Shown here: positions 50,520 through 61,960 of the stretch, piece after piece
Numbering within the stretch: the stretch's first letter is position 1
Layout of the letters: every line of letters begins with the position of its first letter
DNA from: Torreya grandis
Lineage: Eukaryota; Streptophyta; Pinopsida; Cupressales; Taxaceae
Reading direction: 5' to 3'
DNA length: 64,000 bases
Assembly (NCBI GenBank): GCA_037957365.1
Contig: JARHVA010005489.1
Span: 222,001-286,000, forward strand
Position numbers and translations under genes: made by a program
The notes under the pieces: model-generated
What the model was told of the DNA's origin: nothing
The model's database searches: none
The model's input: only the letters and a program-made list of their open reading frames with translations

Positions 50520-50890
50520 ATTGAGGGGCTCAAGATCTAGGTATATGTACTTGAGTGGGTTAGTATTGGTTATGATGTAGGTTTTATGGTTGAAAACGTA
50601 ATGATGAAGTTTGGTGGCCACAAATATTAAACCCAAACAAAGATTCTCGATATGGGTATATCAAGCCTCATACTTGACAAGCATACAACTAATGTAGTAG
50701 ATAAATTTCTCTCTATGTTGTTCATCTTGGTGAACCAACACTACCCTTAGGGAATGGTCAGTGGTAAAGATATAAACGTAAAAGGGTTTTTCATCCTTGG
50801 GAGGGGTAATGAAAAGTGGATACAAAAGGTATTCTTTGAGTGAATCAAAGGCCTTTTTACAATCACTATTCCCCTTCAAAGAGACATCAT
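50520..50890 (-). pseudogene. gypsy RNase H of the third element
   Basis: Minus strand: DCKKAFDSLKEYLLYPLFI, KPFYVYIFTTDHSLRVVLV, FIYYISCMLVKYEA (50879-50661), then after a stop YTHIENLCLGLIFVATKLHH and KTYIITNTNPLKYIYLD to about 50530. This is the standard gypsy RNase H following RT, with the acidic residues in TTDHSL and HIENLC still visible. Confidence 0.88.
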
Positions 50891-51099
50891 TTTTTAGAAG
50901 GTGGTGGAAAGGTTGGCATTGGTCTAAAAGCTAGGAAATGAAATGATGAATGGATTCAATCTTCCCTTGTAAGATATAGAGTTGCTTAAGGTTGGTTAGA
51001 GGAAGCATGTCTAGGATGTATTTAATTTTGGTAGGATTGAATTTGATTCTATGAAGGGAGATAATGAAGCCAAGGAGATATCTTGAAAAGACCATAGAA

Positions 51100-51880
51100 A
51101 TTTATTTCTTGGGGTTTAGGTAGACATCATAATGGATAAGGCATTAAAAAATTATCTTAATAACAACCAAGTGATCCTTCTGAAGTTTGTAGTTTTTGAG
51201 AAGGTTGTCCACATAGTCCTCAATAATCTTATCGATAAGGTCATGGAAGATATAGGTCATGGCACATTGGTAGGTTACACCAACATTATTTAGTATGAAA
51301 GGAATAAATATAAAACAAAAGGTTCTCCAAGGTGTGGTAGAGGTGTTTTTATGCTGATGTTTAGGATAAATTAAGATTTGATTGTAACCTAAGAACCTAT
51401 CCATGAGAGATAAAATCTCATGATCGGTTGTAAAATAAAATAAAATAGTTAGTTCTTGGTAGAGAAAATTAATATTTTAGGTAGGTGAGGTTGAGGTCAT
51501 GAAATTCTACACAAATGTATAGTCCCCCTATGGCTTTGGTGATATGTACAACATTCAAGAACTATTAAGGCTAGTCAATGGGTTGAATAAAGTTGACAAA
51601 TAGAATATGATGAACCTCTTCTTTAACAAGAAGGGCTATGCAGGGATGCATACATTGGGTATTTTAATTGATAGGTTTGGTATCATAGTGAGTGATTGTG
51701 TTATGGGTAGCAATGGTAGGGTTGATCCTAGGCATGTCTCTACAAGACTAATCAAAGACTATGCTATAGTCTTGAAGGAAAGAGGGTAAGTCACAAAGTT
51801 CCTTGAAATTTAATTATTGGCTAACTTTAACAATTTTGGGGTTATCTAGAGTGCCTAGGTTGATATCTATCATGGATTTT
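51100..51880 (-). pseudogene. reverse transcriptase of the third element
   Basis: Entry region, minus strand: CRDMPRINPTIATHN, HPCIALLVKEEVHHILF, NFIQPID and KAIGGLYICVEFHDLN (about 51780-51470). The core at 51404-51144 reads MDRFLGYNQILIYP, TTPWRTFCFIFIPF, VGVTYQCAMTYIFHDLIDK and the catalytic box EDYVDNLL (YVDN in place of YVDD). It resembles Tat/Athila-type gypsy RT. The plus-strand ORF at 51607-51789 is its shadow. Confidence 0.9.
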
Positions 51881-52689
51881 TTTAACATGGTCTAGGTATT
51901 AGGAGGAAACAATTTATGGATTTAAGAATCTGGGGTACCATGATAGGTGAGGATAAAATCATCAGCCTAACACTAGATAATGTTAATGGTAGGAGAGTCT
52001 TCTCTTATCATCTCAAGATGGGTCAAAGGGATTGTTACAATCACTCCCTCTTTATGATAAGTCAAGGGTTTTGAGGCTAATCATGTTGACCAATTTTTTT
52101 TTAGGTGATATGATGTCATCATCCTCACACACAAGTAGAGGTGATGTCGGTGAGGAAGGTGCATCTTATTCAACAATGGTAACAATGGGTTATTTGGATT
52201 TCTTATTATTAAGTAAGATGAATTTAATACTCCTCATGTGGCTTCTTAGTTTCAATGGTGACCAATTCATGTGGGCCATGCTCATACTACCCAAGACCAA
52301 AGCATTTACAAGCATATAGATGGATGTATGTCTTGGAGAAGCTCAATTTATCTAGGTAAGAGAAGAAAATGGTGAATGGTCGAGGTGGAAGAGAGGTAGT
52401 AGGATCTCTAAGGGATTTGTTAAGTCCCCCATAGACAAATCAAGTCTAATAATCAGGAGGTCCTAAGGGAATGATAGTTTTGACATTGGGGTCATATCTT
52501 AGTTGGTGGGTGAGTTGGCCATACTCATGTAGTGTAGGGAAAATGTCAAGGCATAAAATTCAATACTACCATAATGAAAGGTGATAGAATGTTGATTCCA
52601 AAGGGTCCATGTTAGGGATTTAGTTGAAAGGGATAAATGAACTAGTTAATGCTCTATTAATAGAAGGGGAGATGATATCCACTTTGGTG
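51881..52689 (-). other. linker between protease and RT of the third element
   Basis: Only low-complexity Pro/Ser/Thr-rich minus-strand fragments are readable. No RNase H-like block is seen here, unlike the other two elements. Confidence 0.4.
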
Positions 52690-53170
52690 TTTGAAGGTTG
52701 GGTTTTAGCTATCGAGGGTGTGATGAATGGGGGTTTGAGGAACCCATTGAGGAAATAGGTCATGTTGCATGTCAATAAGGGACTTGGGTCAGCTTGAATA
52801 GTGATGACCTAGCATTCATGCTCAAACTTAATTCAATGGTTAAGGGTGGAAGGAACACAAATCATGGAGAAAATCAATGGTCATCCCAATAAAATGTTGT
52901 ATTATTAATCACATTTCACAACATAGAAAAGTTTGGGGAGTGTGAGGGGTCTTACACAGATATGAAGGATGATAGTTCCCAAGGTAGGGGCCATGGTATC
53001 ATTAAAGTAATGAATGACAATCAAAGATTTGGACATGACATTATTTGAAAGGTTGAGTTATTTAGAGGCTTCGGAATACATGATGTTAATGCTATCTCCC
53101 CCATCAATCATGACCCATTTGATGTGATTTTGGTTGATATAAGTAGTAATAAAGATAGGGGTATATATGT
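52690..53170 (-). pseudogene. retropepsin-like protease of the third element
   Basis: The minus strand reads HIKWVMIDGGDSINIMYSEA (53115-53060), the plant gypsy aspartic protease active site in its D-G-G form, then PTLGTIILHICVRPLTLPKL, FYVVKCD, YNILLGWPLIFSMICVPSTL and EHECXVITIQADPSP (X marks a stop). Frame is kept except for a few stops. Confidence 0.85.
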
Positions 53171-54592
53171 ATTAAAGATGTATGGAAGGTATTTACAAAT
53201 CCTTAAAGTTAATAAGGTTAGAAATTTGAAGGGAACCAACAAAGGTTATTATAGGTTGGGGGTCCTCAGGTTGGACGTCAATGGATTGTAAAGCCTCTAT
53301 TAGTGCTTGGTGGTGATGGGGAGAGGTAGAGATCAACTCATACAAGCTCATATTCATTGACATCTAATGAAGTTTCTCAAGGATAACTCTCTTTATAGAT
53401 TCTAAGGGGTTATATTGGGAAGTAATTAAAATAGACACCTTGGGTTTGGTAAAAGATAGAGATGGTTGGTGTGGGTGGGTTGGGAGGTTGGAGATGGATA
53501 TTTCCATGGAATGGACTCCTTGGCCTTCCTTTTATCCTTTTATCTGCTCTTGTTACTATATTGATAGTATTAATAGGAGGGGCTGAAGTAATAGACTCGT
53601 CAGACTCATCTTCACCCTTAGGAAAGAATGGAGGAGTAGGTAAGTGTTGGGTAGGTGTAGCTGGTGGTTGGATTTGTATGGGGCCATTAGGAGGTTTATC
53701 TGTTAATAGATCATCCTCATGATAGAGTCAATGGATAATGTTCTAGAGAACCTTGTATTTTTTATGTCATGGTTGGATGTCTTATGATAAAAACACATGT
53801 GGTGGTGATTTTACCAGATGGGTTTATAAGTAAGATGGTTAAAGCATTAGATGGGAGGTAAGACTAAATAATAAGTCTGCAATAACTTATGGAGAATAGT
53901 TGAGTAAGACTCACCTAAAGGTGGTGGATATGTAGTGGTCTTTGCATTGATGGTTAAAGTAGGAGGTTATTGGGAAATAGGTCTGGTGGTAGGTATTTTA
54001 GCTAGTGTGGTACACTTGGTGGTTGACTTCATTTTAGGTGAGGAGGTTGATGAGCTAGAGATCGAAGATCACAAGATAGGTAGCTTAGGTATTATTTTCA
54101 TGGTGAAAAGATGTGCATCAAAGAGAAACTATGAAGGTGTAACTAAATGAGGTGGTGGGGTTTTGGTAGAGGCAATTGGATTATTTCTCAAGGTAGAGGG
54201 ATGAGTCCCTAGATAAGAGGGTAAGGTTGAGCAAGGAAAAATTTAGGGTTTGTAGCCTTTAGGTGGTTTGGCCACTTTGGTTGCTTTTGTTTGGAATTTT
54301 GTCATTAGGCTTGAAGGGGTAAGCTCCACCTTCACCATGGGGTGACTAAGGCTTGGTGTGGATAAGGAACCAATGTTATTGATTGGTTTGGTAGGTTTGG
54401 TTTGAGAGGTTTATTTGGTTACCTATGGTCTAGGTTCGTTGCATGGTTGAGGGATTATTGGATTGGTAAAATTTGTTATTGGTTTGGTTGGTAGGGTAGA
54501 AGTTTGGATGGAAGAATTGATGGGTTGGTTTATTTAAGGAATGGTTGGAGGATCTTTCTTGGTGATATAAAGTATCCCCAATTTATTCTAGA
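53171..54592 (-). other. gag-protease spacer of the third element, right of the protease
   Basis: The plus strand is G/T-rich and gives Gly/Val-rich shadow ORFs (53462-53722, 53935-54150). The minus strand is Pro/Thr/Ser-rich, as in the spacer after gag in such elements. Ends at the solo-LTR insertion. Confidence 0.4.
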
Positions 54593-55082
54593 TGTTGGAA
54601 ATATTGTCATTGACATCAAAGGTCTAGCATTATTGGTGATAAAGGGCCCATTGCATTTAATGTTGTTTGTAATAGATTTATCTTAGCTAATTTGAGTTAA
54701 TATTTATTTAATATTAATGAATATATTTTTGGTTACATATGAGACAAAAGAAGGGCCCATGGAGAAGTTAGAGAGCCATGAGGTAAAGAAAAAAGAAGGA
54801 TGGGATGCATTTTCCCATGAAGAGTCATCTAGGGGAATTTCAAGAGTCACCAAGTGAAGACAAAAGAGGAAGAGGAAGGGCACAATTTATCATGAAGGGA
54901 CACCTTAAGGAATATGAAAAGTCACCAAGATGAGGACAAAAGAGGGAAGGACGTTTTTTATCATGAAGGGTCAGCATATGATTTTTCAAAGGCTTGAATA
55001 TGAAGGGTCATACAAGTTTGGCACCATTTTTCATGATGATTAAAGGGTCACAAAGGGGGAAGGCCACAGGTCATTTAGAAAG

Positions 55083-55091
55083 CTATAAATA
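55083..55091 (+). promoter_or_regulatory. TATA box of the solo LTR
   Basis: CTATAAATA lies about 490 bp into the LTR, in a position expected for the U3 promoter; transcription would begin some 30 bp downstream. Confidence 0.6.
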
Positions 55092-55309
55092 AAGGCTTGA
55101 GAATCCATTTGCAATATGAGAGATAGAGGTTGATTTTATATTGCAATATATAGCTTAGAAGAGCAACTATGAGAGATGAATATGATTTGTATTTGTTATA
55201 TCTAGCTTAGAAGAGCAAAGGTGAGAGAGAGGAAAGAGATGTTGTATTGATCTATCATTTGTTGAGATAGAAACATTGAGACATAGGTGTGTGGTATACA
55301 TAAAGGGGT

Positions 55310-55545
55310 AGGTGCTCTTATCGGTTGGTGCTCATGAATTATTGCTGGGTTGGTGCTCGACAAAGGGGTTGGTGCTCCTGTGGGTTGGTGCTCATAAATT
55401 GTTTCTGGGTTGGTGCTCGACAAAGGGGTTGGTGCTCTTGTGGGTTGGTACTCATGAATAGTAGTTGGGTTGGTGCTCAGCAAAGGGGTATGGTGCTCTT
55501 ACAAGATTGGCTTGTGAATATTGTTTGGGTTGGTGCTCATTCATA
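55310..55545. repeat. tandem GGTTGGTGCTC repeats within the solo LTR
   Basis: About three and a half units of roughly 61-63 bp, each made of two GGTTGGTGCTC words separated by GACAAAGG- and ATGAAT-like linkers, lie between the TATA box and the LTR end. Confidence 0.85.
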
Positions 55546-55703
55546 TAATTGATATTTTTCTCCATGGTTTTTCCCACATTGGGTTTCCACGTTATATCTG
55601 GTGTCTCTCTCTATCTTGTGTTGTGTTTATTGTTTGAGTTTTATTGCATATCTTGAATGTTTGATTAAGTGAAATTTGGTTAAGAAAAATATTTATAAGA
55701 TAT

Positions 55704-55740
55704 ATGATATACTGATTCACCCCCCCTCTTAGTATATCAT
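55704..55740. repeat. stem-loop at the solo LTR 3' end
   Basis: ATGATATACT (55704-55713) pairs perfectly with AGTATATCAT (55731-55740) over a 17-nt loop with seven C. GGTTAAGAA upstream can also pair with TTCTTAAC at the terminus. Confidence 0.8.
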
Positions 55741-55750
55741 GTTCTTAACA

Positions 55751-56300
55751 CTAAAATGTGGTTTAATATGTGTCAAGGTTTGAGAAAAATTCCAATTTTT
55801 ACAATAGATTATATAATGTTTTGTAGGTTGGTTTGATTCCCTAAATGGTGGACCTAAAAGATAAGCCTCTAGGTAGATATATAGGGATGATAACCTCATC
55901 CTCTTCCACAATAAAAAGATGCAAGGTTGAGATAGGTGGTTCCTCTATGGAAGGAGTAGGCATGGGGGTTTCCTCCTTGGGAATGATTTCTAAAGGGGGA
56001 GTGGTTTACTTAGTAGTTAGAGGTAAAGGTGAGGAAATGATGGTTAGTTTTTTTGGTATATCTATTGAATGAGTGGTTAATGACTCCACTACCTCAATAA
56101 GTGGAGGGAGAGATGATGGTATTTATTGTATTTGAGTGTCCAAAGGAAGGGAAGGTAAGTCCACTATCTCAATAGATGAAGTGGAGAATAAAAATATTGG
56201 TTACTAGGTGGTTCATTAATGAGTATATCAATGACCATGTTAACTATATGGGTATCATGAGAGAGCTTGAAAATGTTACTCTCATTCTTGGTAATAGCAT
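55751..56300 (-). other. gag-protease spacer of the third element, continued
   Basis: Continuation of the interrupted spacer. No domain recognised; the plus-strand ORF 55845-56072 is a shadow. Confidence 0.4.
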
Positions 56301-57460
56301 GGTTTAAGAAGGGTTGCTTAAACATATCAAGGGATTAATTTGATAATGTATTTGGGTTATGTAATATAAGCTCCTCCTTATCAATGAGGGATTCGACAAG
56401 GCTCTTAAAGGTGTTACACATACTGACATCATGTCCTATTACTTGATGAGAGGACTATAGATCATTATTGTGTTACCAATCAAGTACAGGGAAATAAGAG
56501 TCAAATTATTGGGGTGGATTTATATGAAGAATTTAAAAGATGTTTGATTTTAGTAACTTTTCCAATATGGAAACATAGGATTCTCCAAGTGGAGTGAATT
56601 TCCTTTGGTTGTTCCAAATTTTTCCTCAAGTTTTTCTTTGAGGAACAAGAGGAATTAGATTGGTTGATATAAGGTGGAGGAGAAACTTTTAGGATTACCA
56701 CATTCATGGTTCCCTTGATCTTGGTGTTTGTATTGGACTAGTTGCTTGACTTTGAAGAAGAAGCATCATTGTTTTTGTAGGTTGAATTCTTGTTTTTTAG
56801 TTTTCGCTTTAATTTTTCAATGGCTCAATTCTATAATTTAAATTCCATTTTAAAATATTCATTGAAGGTTTATAAGCTTTGGACATGTAATTTAGAGGAG
56901 ATATGCTTGGCACATGCCCGAGCAAAGAGCTCTATGAGTTCAGGTTAAGGTAGGGAAAAGGAGAGTTGCTTAATTAAGATCCCCTAGTGAGCCAAAAAAT
57001 CAGCAATGGATTCATCCTCAAACTTAAATATGGAGTAGAGGTCGGTGATAGAAACATTCTTGGAGATATTGATCAAAAAGTAGTCTAATAAGGTTTGAGC
57101 TAGTTGGGTGAAGGAGAAAAGAGAGTGATTGGGTATGACACTATACCAATCCAATGTCAGACTGGATAGAGACATGGGGAAGGTGAAAAGAATAAGAGAT
57201 TCATCATAAGTTATAATATAACATGCATTCATAAATACCCTAAGGTGTTTTTGGGGATCCTCCTTTAAAATTTAGAGAACTTGGGAAGTTCCCATTGTGG
57301 AAGATATGGCATGATAGGTAAGAACATATGGATGGGATCATTATAGATTGGTCATATGATAGGATATTATGATAATATAAAATGGATGACTCCAAGGTGG
57401 TCATATTATCCATAAACATATTCATTAGGTCTACTTTGGGTTGTGCACCCAAAGGGTTAT
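56301..57460 (-). pseudogene. gag: gag region of the third element
   Basis: Minus strand: ORF 57452-57240, then 57232-56984 with LILFTFPMSLSSLTLDWYSV, FTQLAQTLLDYFLINIS and KFEDESIADFLAH, the retrotransposon gag core; ELIELFARACAKHISSKL follows. Next come NLEQPKEIHSTWRILCFHIG (the RxFTxLxMxxxQAL segment) and, near 56450-56340, GHDVSMCNTFKSLVESLIDK, the H-x-GH-x4-C-type motif before the nucleic-acid-binding end seen in Tat/Athila gags. Stops are scattered. Confidence 0.82.
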
Positions 57461-58196
57461 AAGATGCATACTACTATGGTGGTTGGGAGACATACTGATA
57501 GTGGGTAAAAGGTTGGGAGGCTACCACACATTGGTAGGTGGATGTTAATGGTTGAGTGGAAGATACTTAAATATAGGTATATGTGTGTGGTTGGGTAGTG
57601 GGTAGGGATACATGCCTTTAAAGCTTATGGATGTAGCCAAAGTTTGGTATAAAGTGTGCTTGTTGGATAGGGGTGGCAGTTGGGTTGGTGACTGATGGAA
57701 GGGTGGTGACCTTTATACTGATAGGTGGTAAGTACAAGGGTATGAACACCACAAATATTTGAAGTGGGGTAGTGGTTAATGGATTGAAGGTAGATAAATG
57801 AATTTTGGTATTGATAGAGGTAGGCAATCCTACTATTGAGGAGTTTTTGGCAGGAGTGGAAGGTATAAGGGTAGTGGAAGTTTGGGCTAGTTAGTTTTTT
57901 ATGATAGTCTCAAATTGGTTGTTCATTTATGAAGAAGACTAGGTAGGAAAAAAATGGGTAGTAACCATGGAAATAGAGGTATGCCCCATGAGGTGGAGAT
58001 GCATGCCATAAGGTAGATCTACAAGTGGGGAAGATGTTAGTATATAGTAAGACATGGTTGTAAGACAATGATGCAAGGATATAAGATTATTATCTAGGAA
58101 TGTGGAAAAATATGCATCTCCTTGAGGAACCTCCCAAGGGAAATTAATAATTCTAAAGGGATGAGGAGAGTTTATTGGTTCAGAAATATAGTCCAT
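57461..58196 (-). other. Pro/Thr-rich pre-gag fragments of the third element
   Basis: Minus-strand ORFs 57827-57618 (FNPLTTTPLQIF, then TLPSVTNPTATPIQ) and 58196-57939 (MDYISEPINSPHPF) look like the low-complexity N-terminal part of gag. They resemble no family beyond this. Confidence 0.45.
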
Positions 58197-58988
58197 GAAT
58201 GAAGAGGTAGAAGAGGTAGGTTGGCTTGGTGATGGGTTTTGCTCTACAAGGTGTCTTCATTGCTGACAAGTGAGAACCATATGAGATATTAGAGATATGA
58301 TGTTTAAATATTTGCAATACTCAAACAAAGAGAAGATAATAAAAGATCAAAGAAATAAAATAACACTCTAAAAGAGATGTTAAGCCCTAGAGTTTTAATT
58401 AGTCTCAATTTTTTCTTATGCCTTAAGAAGTTATGTGATTGAAATTGGTTTATAGATTGGGTACTAAAGAGGAAGTCTAAGGTTGGTTTTAGGTAATGTT
58501 TAGGTGATTAAAAATAATCTATATTATAATCAATATGTGTCTTGGTATTGGATCCTACCCCCTCACTTTGCACACCAGAACTATAAGGGTGTCATGCGCT
58601 TAGCCAAAATATATTGATTTTTAGAGTTTATACTCAGCCAAAGAGCTGATTCAGCCCTCCCCTTGGTAATGACGTCCAACTAGGATCATCTAGAAAGGTA
58701 AGCTTACCACTAGGTGATGAATCCTAGTTGTGCCTTATCACAAGTTTTTTTTATGTTTATTTGGTGAAAGTGGTTTATTCAAGTGCATGCAACAACAGTG
58801 ATTCTATGATAAGTTAATTTTATTTTAATTTAAGTTATGTGAGATAAAATTTCAAGCATTCAATGTATGGTCTTAATTTTAAGCCCAAAAGAAAATTTTG
58901 ATTTCGTTACTGAACATAGAATAGAGAGAGAATACAAAAAAATAATAACCTATGTAAGGACACAAGGGTCCCATCGGGCATGTGAGAA
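58197..58988 (-). other. leader between 5' LTR and gag of the third element
   Basis: Non-coding. The minus-strand sequence just inside the LTR (TTCTCACATGCCCGATGGG) does not match the initiator-Met or other primer-binding sites I know. Confidence 0.5.
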
Positions 58989-60370
58989 TGTTTCAATGAA
59001 TTTCTTGCTTATTATTCAAAAAGGGTAAGAGAAGAAACTAATTATGGGTATGGTTGAAAATCCTATTTGATTGTGTGTGCATTGAATTAGAAGATTATGA
59101 AGATCTCCTCTTTGGATTAGGATAATGACATATAGATACGAAAGCAATAAAAAAACTTGTTTGTTAGATAGATGGTTGGGTATATTGCATAGCGATAACT
59201 AGATCCCAGAAGTGAGAGCTTCTTTAGGGGTTGTCAATCCACAAATTTTAAAAAAATAATTTTGTAAACATAATATAAGATACTTGCATCAATAATCAAA
59301 AGGTACTAAAATTGAATACAAATATGCTTGCTTAAAAAATAGACTAGAAATAATTAAAATAGAGATTAGCTAATTAATACTAGTGCTAGATGGTTGAGGT
59401 ATGCTTTATAAAATTAGAAAGGGGTCTGTAAATAGGTAGTGACATAAAAAATTAGGTTTGGTTGGGTGTAGGTAGGTGAAATTATCTTGTTGGTTTTTAT
59501 TGCCATAATGACCATAAGTGGTTAACTTGACCATTAGTGGTGAAGTTGATCATTGGTAGTCAAGGTGATCATCTATGATTAAGGTGATCATCGGTAGTTG
59601 GACAAATGATTGATGATTGAGACAACCATTGGTGGTTACTATTTTTGGATCTAGGTTGGTAAAAAGGCTGAGTGATGAGATATAAAAGATGGATTCTAAG
59701 ACTTGGGTAAGACTTGGGTTAATTTTAAAATGGAAATAAAGTAAATAAATACTGATAAACAAGTACATTTCTTACAAAAAATCAATTGGGTAGATGGTTG
59801 AGGTAGTTTACGTATTAGTGGAATCTAGATTGATTCTGATAGAGTAATATTACTTGAGAGCTTCATAGAGGGGAAATGGAAAATTGAATCTCTAAGATGA
59901 TTATTAGATTTATAGATTTCTGATGGTGATTGACTTGAAAAAATAAACTCCATGATACACAAGCTCTTGATAACAATTGTGAATGGATTTCACCTTGTTG
60001 CTCGTCTTTTCTTATAGGCAACATAAGAGCATTGCAACAACACATGAATTATTATTCTTAATTATAAATCATTCATGTAATGTCTTGCATGTGGATGAGG
60101 ATAATTTATTTTTATAAAATCAAGGTGGCTGACCTGCATGTTAGTTGTTAAGGAGGTGGACCCTAACGATCGATGGTCAGGGTGACTATCGATGGTCGAG
60201 GGTGAAGGGTAAGAAGTGGGTAAAATTTAGGTAAACTAAATTGAGATAAATTGACTATAAGATAGGTTTAGTTAGGTTTTAGATGGTTAAATGGTCCCTT
60301 GGGGGTCCTAAGATGGTCCATGTGAATTATGACATTCAAAATCATGGCGTGCAAATTTTTGGTGTCTACA
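58989..60370 (-). repeat. 5' LTR of the third element
   Basis: Collinear with 44287-45643; ends TGTTTCAATG (58989) and GTGTCTACA (60370) on the plus strand. Between about 59507 and 59640 it has a run of six or more diverged ACCATYRRTGGT-type words, and two more near 60166 and 60186. Confidence 0.88.
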
Positions 60371-60799
60371 CTACCTTCTAGATATTTTCTATGTTCTCTC
60401 TTATCTTTTTAGTTTTACATTTTTCTGGTAAAATAAAATCAATATATATATATAAATAGATAAGTTTGTCTTTTAATTTCATATCTATATTAATTTCAAA
60501 TTTTTAGACCTTATCAAATTTAGTTATTTACTTTCATTCTAATTCTCAAAAGCACATTTAAAACACTATGATTGATTCTACTCAATTTTTATTTTTTTAT
60601 TTGATAATGTAAACCCCAGTTTTATAGGGACCTAAAACCACAAGAGTGAGATACAAAAGTTTAAATAGGACCTTCATGGATAAACAAGCAAAAATAATTA
60701 CTATAGACTAGAGAAAAACAAAACCAAAAACAAAAATTTAACTAGATTATGTAAAGGGACCCACATGGGTATCATCAATAATAGATCTATCCTTTCGAA
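60371..60799. other. AT-rich spacer, nothing recognised
   Basis: No domain. Contains a short (TA)n run near 60442-60456. Confidence 0.4.
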
Positions 60800-61960
60800 A
60801 AATATCAGGTTTGTATTTTAAAACATTGGATCAAGTGTGATTCTCAAGGATTTCATTAGGTTGCCCAAGGAAAATAATCCTAGGTCACTTCCTACCTTTC
60901 ACCTCTAAGGGGGTTTACTTTAGTGAGACCCCCCTGGGGGGATGCAATGGGGGATTTTAGGACTTTGGGGGATTTGAAAGTAGGGGATTGTGGAAGGGGT
61001 TGGGTAGAATACACAAAATACTAAATATTGGCCTCCACCACCTGATGAAGCTCATTCCAATCCTGTATTAGTTTTTTCAAGATAAACCCCACTCGATGAA
61101 CTTTTGAATTAAAATTTTATATCATTTGTTTGTTTATATCAAATTAATTTATTAAATTGGCCTTACCCTTCTAGTTTGAGGTGGTGGTATACCCTATTTA
61201 AATGGGTTTGCGGATAAACAACAACTTAATTGGTCAGTCATCAGGTGGGGATTTAGATAACCTATTTTAGGGGGAGCATTTAGAAGGTGGGTGGGATCCC
61301 TCTATAGGATACTCCTTCAGGGAGTCCTCCTTGGAAGAAGATCCTCCCAAGTAAACCTTTCAACTTAAAAGGGTCTATCCATATTTTATAATAAGAAAGA
61401 TAAGACCTTGATAGAGAATGGGGTTGGTGTTTTTAACCTGATGGAGCATGATAGTGCTTTCCAAAGACTTGAGAAGGAAATAGGGGAAGCTAATTTTAAA
61501 AACTAATGAAATGATTAAGTAATAGGAAATGGTATGATAAATCATGGTGTATTTACCTTCTAGAGTCATCTACCTTATGACTTGAAGGTAGACATTGGGC
61601 TAGTACATGGTAGGTCAGCATGAGGAAATCCCTTCTTCTTAGTTTACACAGTCATTGGTTTGAAAGAAATGTTGTAGGGACTCTTATTTCTTAGACTAGT
61701 CTTTGAATTCTTTAGCATCGACATAGGAAATACCCATGGCATCACTAATAAACTCCTCAAAGACATTTATGGAAATACCCCACATAGTGACCTTATTTTT
61801 TATCCATGTAATGATGAAATATTAGACCACCATGGAATTATGCTTGATAATACACACCATAAACTCTATAATCCCCCCTTCTTAAGGTTTTTCCATACCT
61901 TCTTCTATTTTCAAACCTCTTTTAAAGATGTTGGATATAAATGGTCTTTGTCATGATCCA
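60800..61960 (-). pseudogene. second, more decayed member of the unnamed ORF family
   Basis: Minus strand: MEKTLKKGG, ITWIKNKVTMWGISINVFEE, FISDAMGISYVDAKEFKD, then ORF 61569-61375 with YYLIISLVFKISFPYFLLKS and KNTNPILYQGLIFLIIKYG. The first copy has FFKNWSDDRVTLHGITVNLT, EDFLVEVIGLSMEGIKFSK, then HFRHKVSLSFPFYLRYSL and KKDLCPILHEGLILIIEGYF. Block order and spacing match, so the two are related. Toward 60800 the frame dissolves (WEDLLPRRTP, then fragments). Function unknown. Confidence 0.55.
60929..61004 (+). repeat. G-rich tract with C6-T-G6 hairpin and G4 potential
   Basis: CCCCCC (60929-60934), T, GGGGGG (60936-60941), then G runs at 60949-60953, 60967-60971, 60983-60986, 60996-60999 and 61002-61004. 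This is unlike the AT-rich surroundings. Loops of 7 to 13 nt are long for a stable quadruplex. Confidence 0.6.

Larger units (their letters stand above)
54593..55750 (+). mobile_element. Ty1/copia-type solo LTR
   Basis: Begins TGTTGGAAATATTG and ends GTTCTTAACA (TG...CA). It is flanked by CTAGA (54588-54592) and CTAAA (55751-55755), a 5-bp target duplication with one change. Copia-like LTR features are present: a TATA box, GGTTTTTCCCACATTGGG TTTCCACG-type sequence downstream, and the C-rich word TTCACCCCCCCTCTTAGTAT close to the end. No internal region or second LTR is present, so it is probably the product of LTR-LTR recombination. It inserted into the gag-protease spacer of the third element. 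Plus or minus ORFs inside (55202-55552) are repeat read as codons. Confidence 0.88.
44287..60370 (-). mobile_element. third Ty3/gypsy element, minus strand, about 16 kb
   Basis: Direct repeats of 1357 bp (44287-45643) and 1382 bp (58989-60370) flank minus-strand gag (57.46-56.3 kb), protease (53.17-52.69), RT (51.88-51.10) and RNase H (50.88-50.52). On the element's strand the LTRs begin TGTAGACAC, and the 5' LTR ends CATTGAAACA. A purine-rich tract (AAAAGGGGTAAAA on the minus strand) abuts the 3' LTR at 45644-45657 and confirms orientation. Flanking five bases (TAACC and CTACC) agree at three positions only. I see no integrase. The stretch that should hold it has instead an antisense plant-mobile-domain ORF and unrecognised sequence. 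A solo LTR of another family is inserted at 54593-55750. Confidence 0.85.

Noticed and set aside
51607..51789. 60-codon plus-strand ORF
   Set aside because: Antisense shadow of the third element's RT entry region, which matches known RT on the minus strand.
55202..55552. Overlapping ORFs with peptide repeats on both strands (for example NPxxIHEHQPxxAPTPL)
   Set aside because: They arise from the tandem GGTTGGTGCTC block in the solo LTR and lie in a non-coding LTR.
44282..60375. Target duplication TAACC/CTACC around the third element
   Set aside because: Only three of five positions agree; could be decay but is not evidence.
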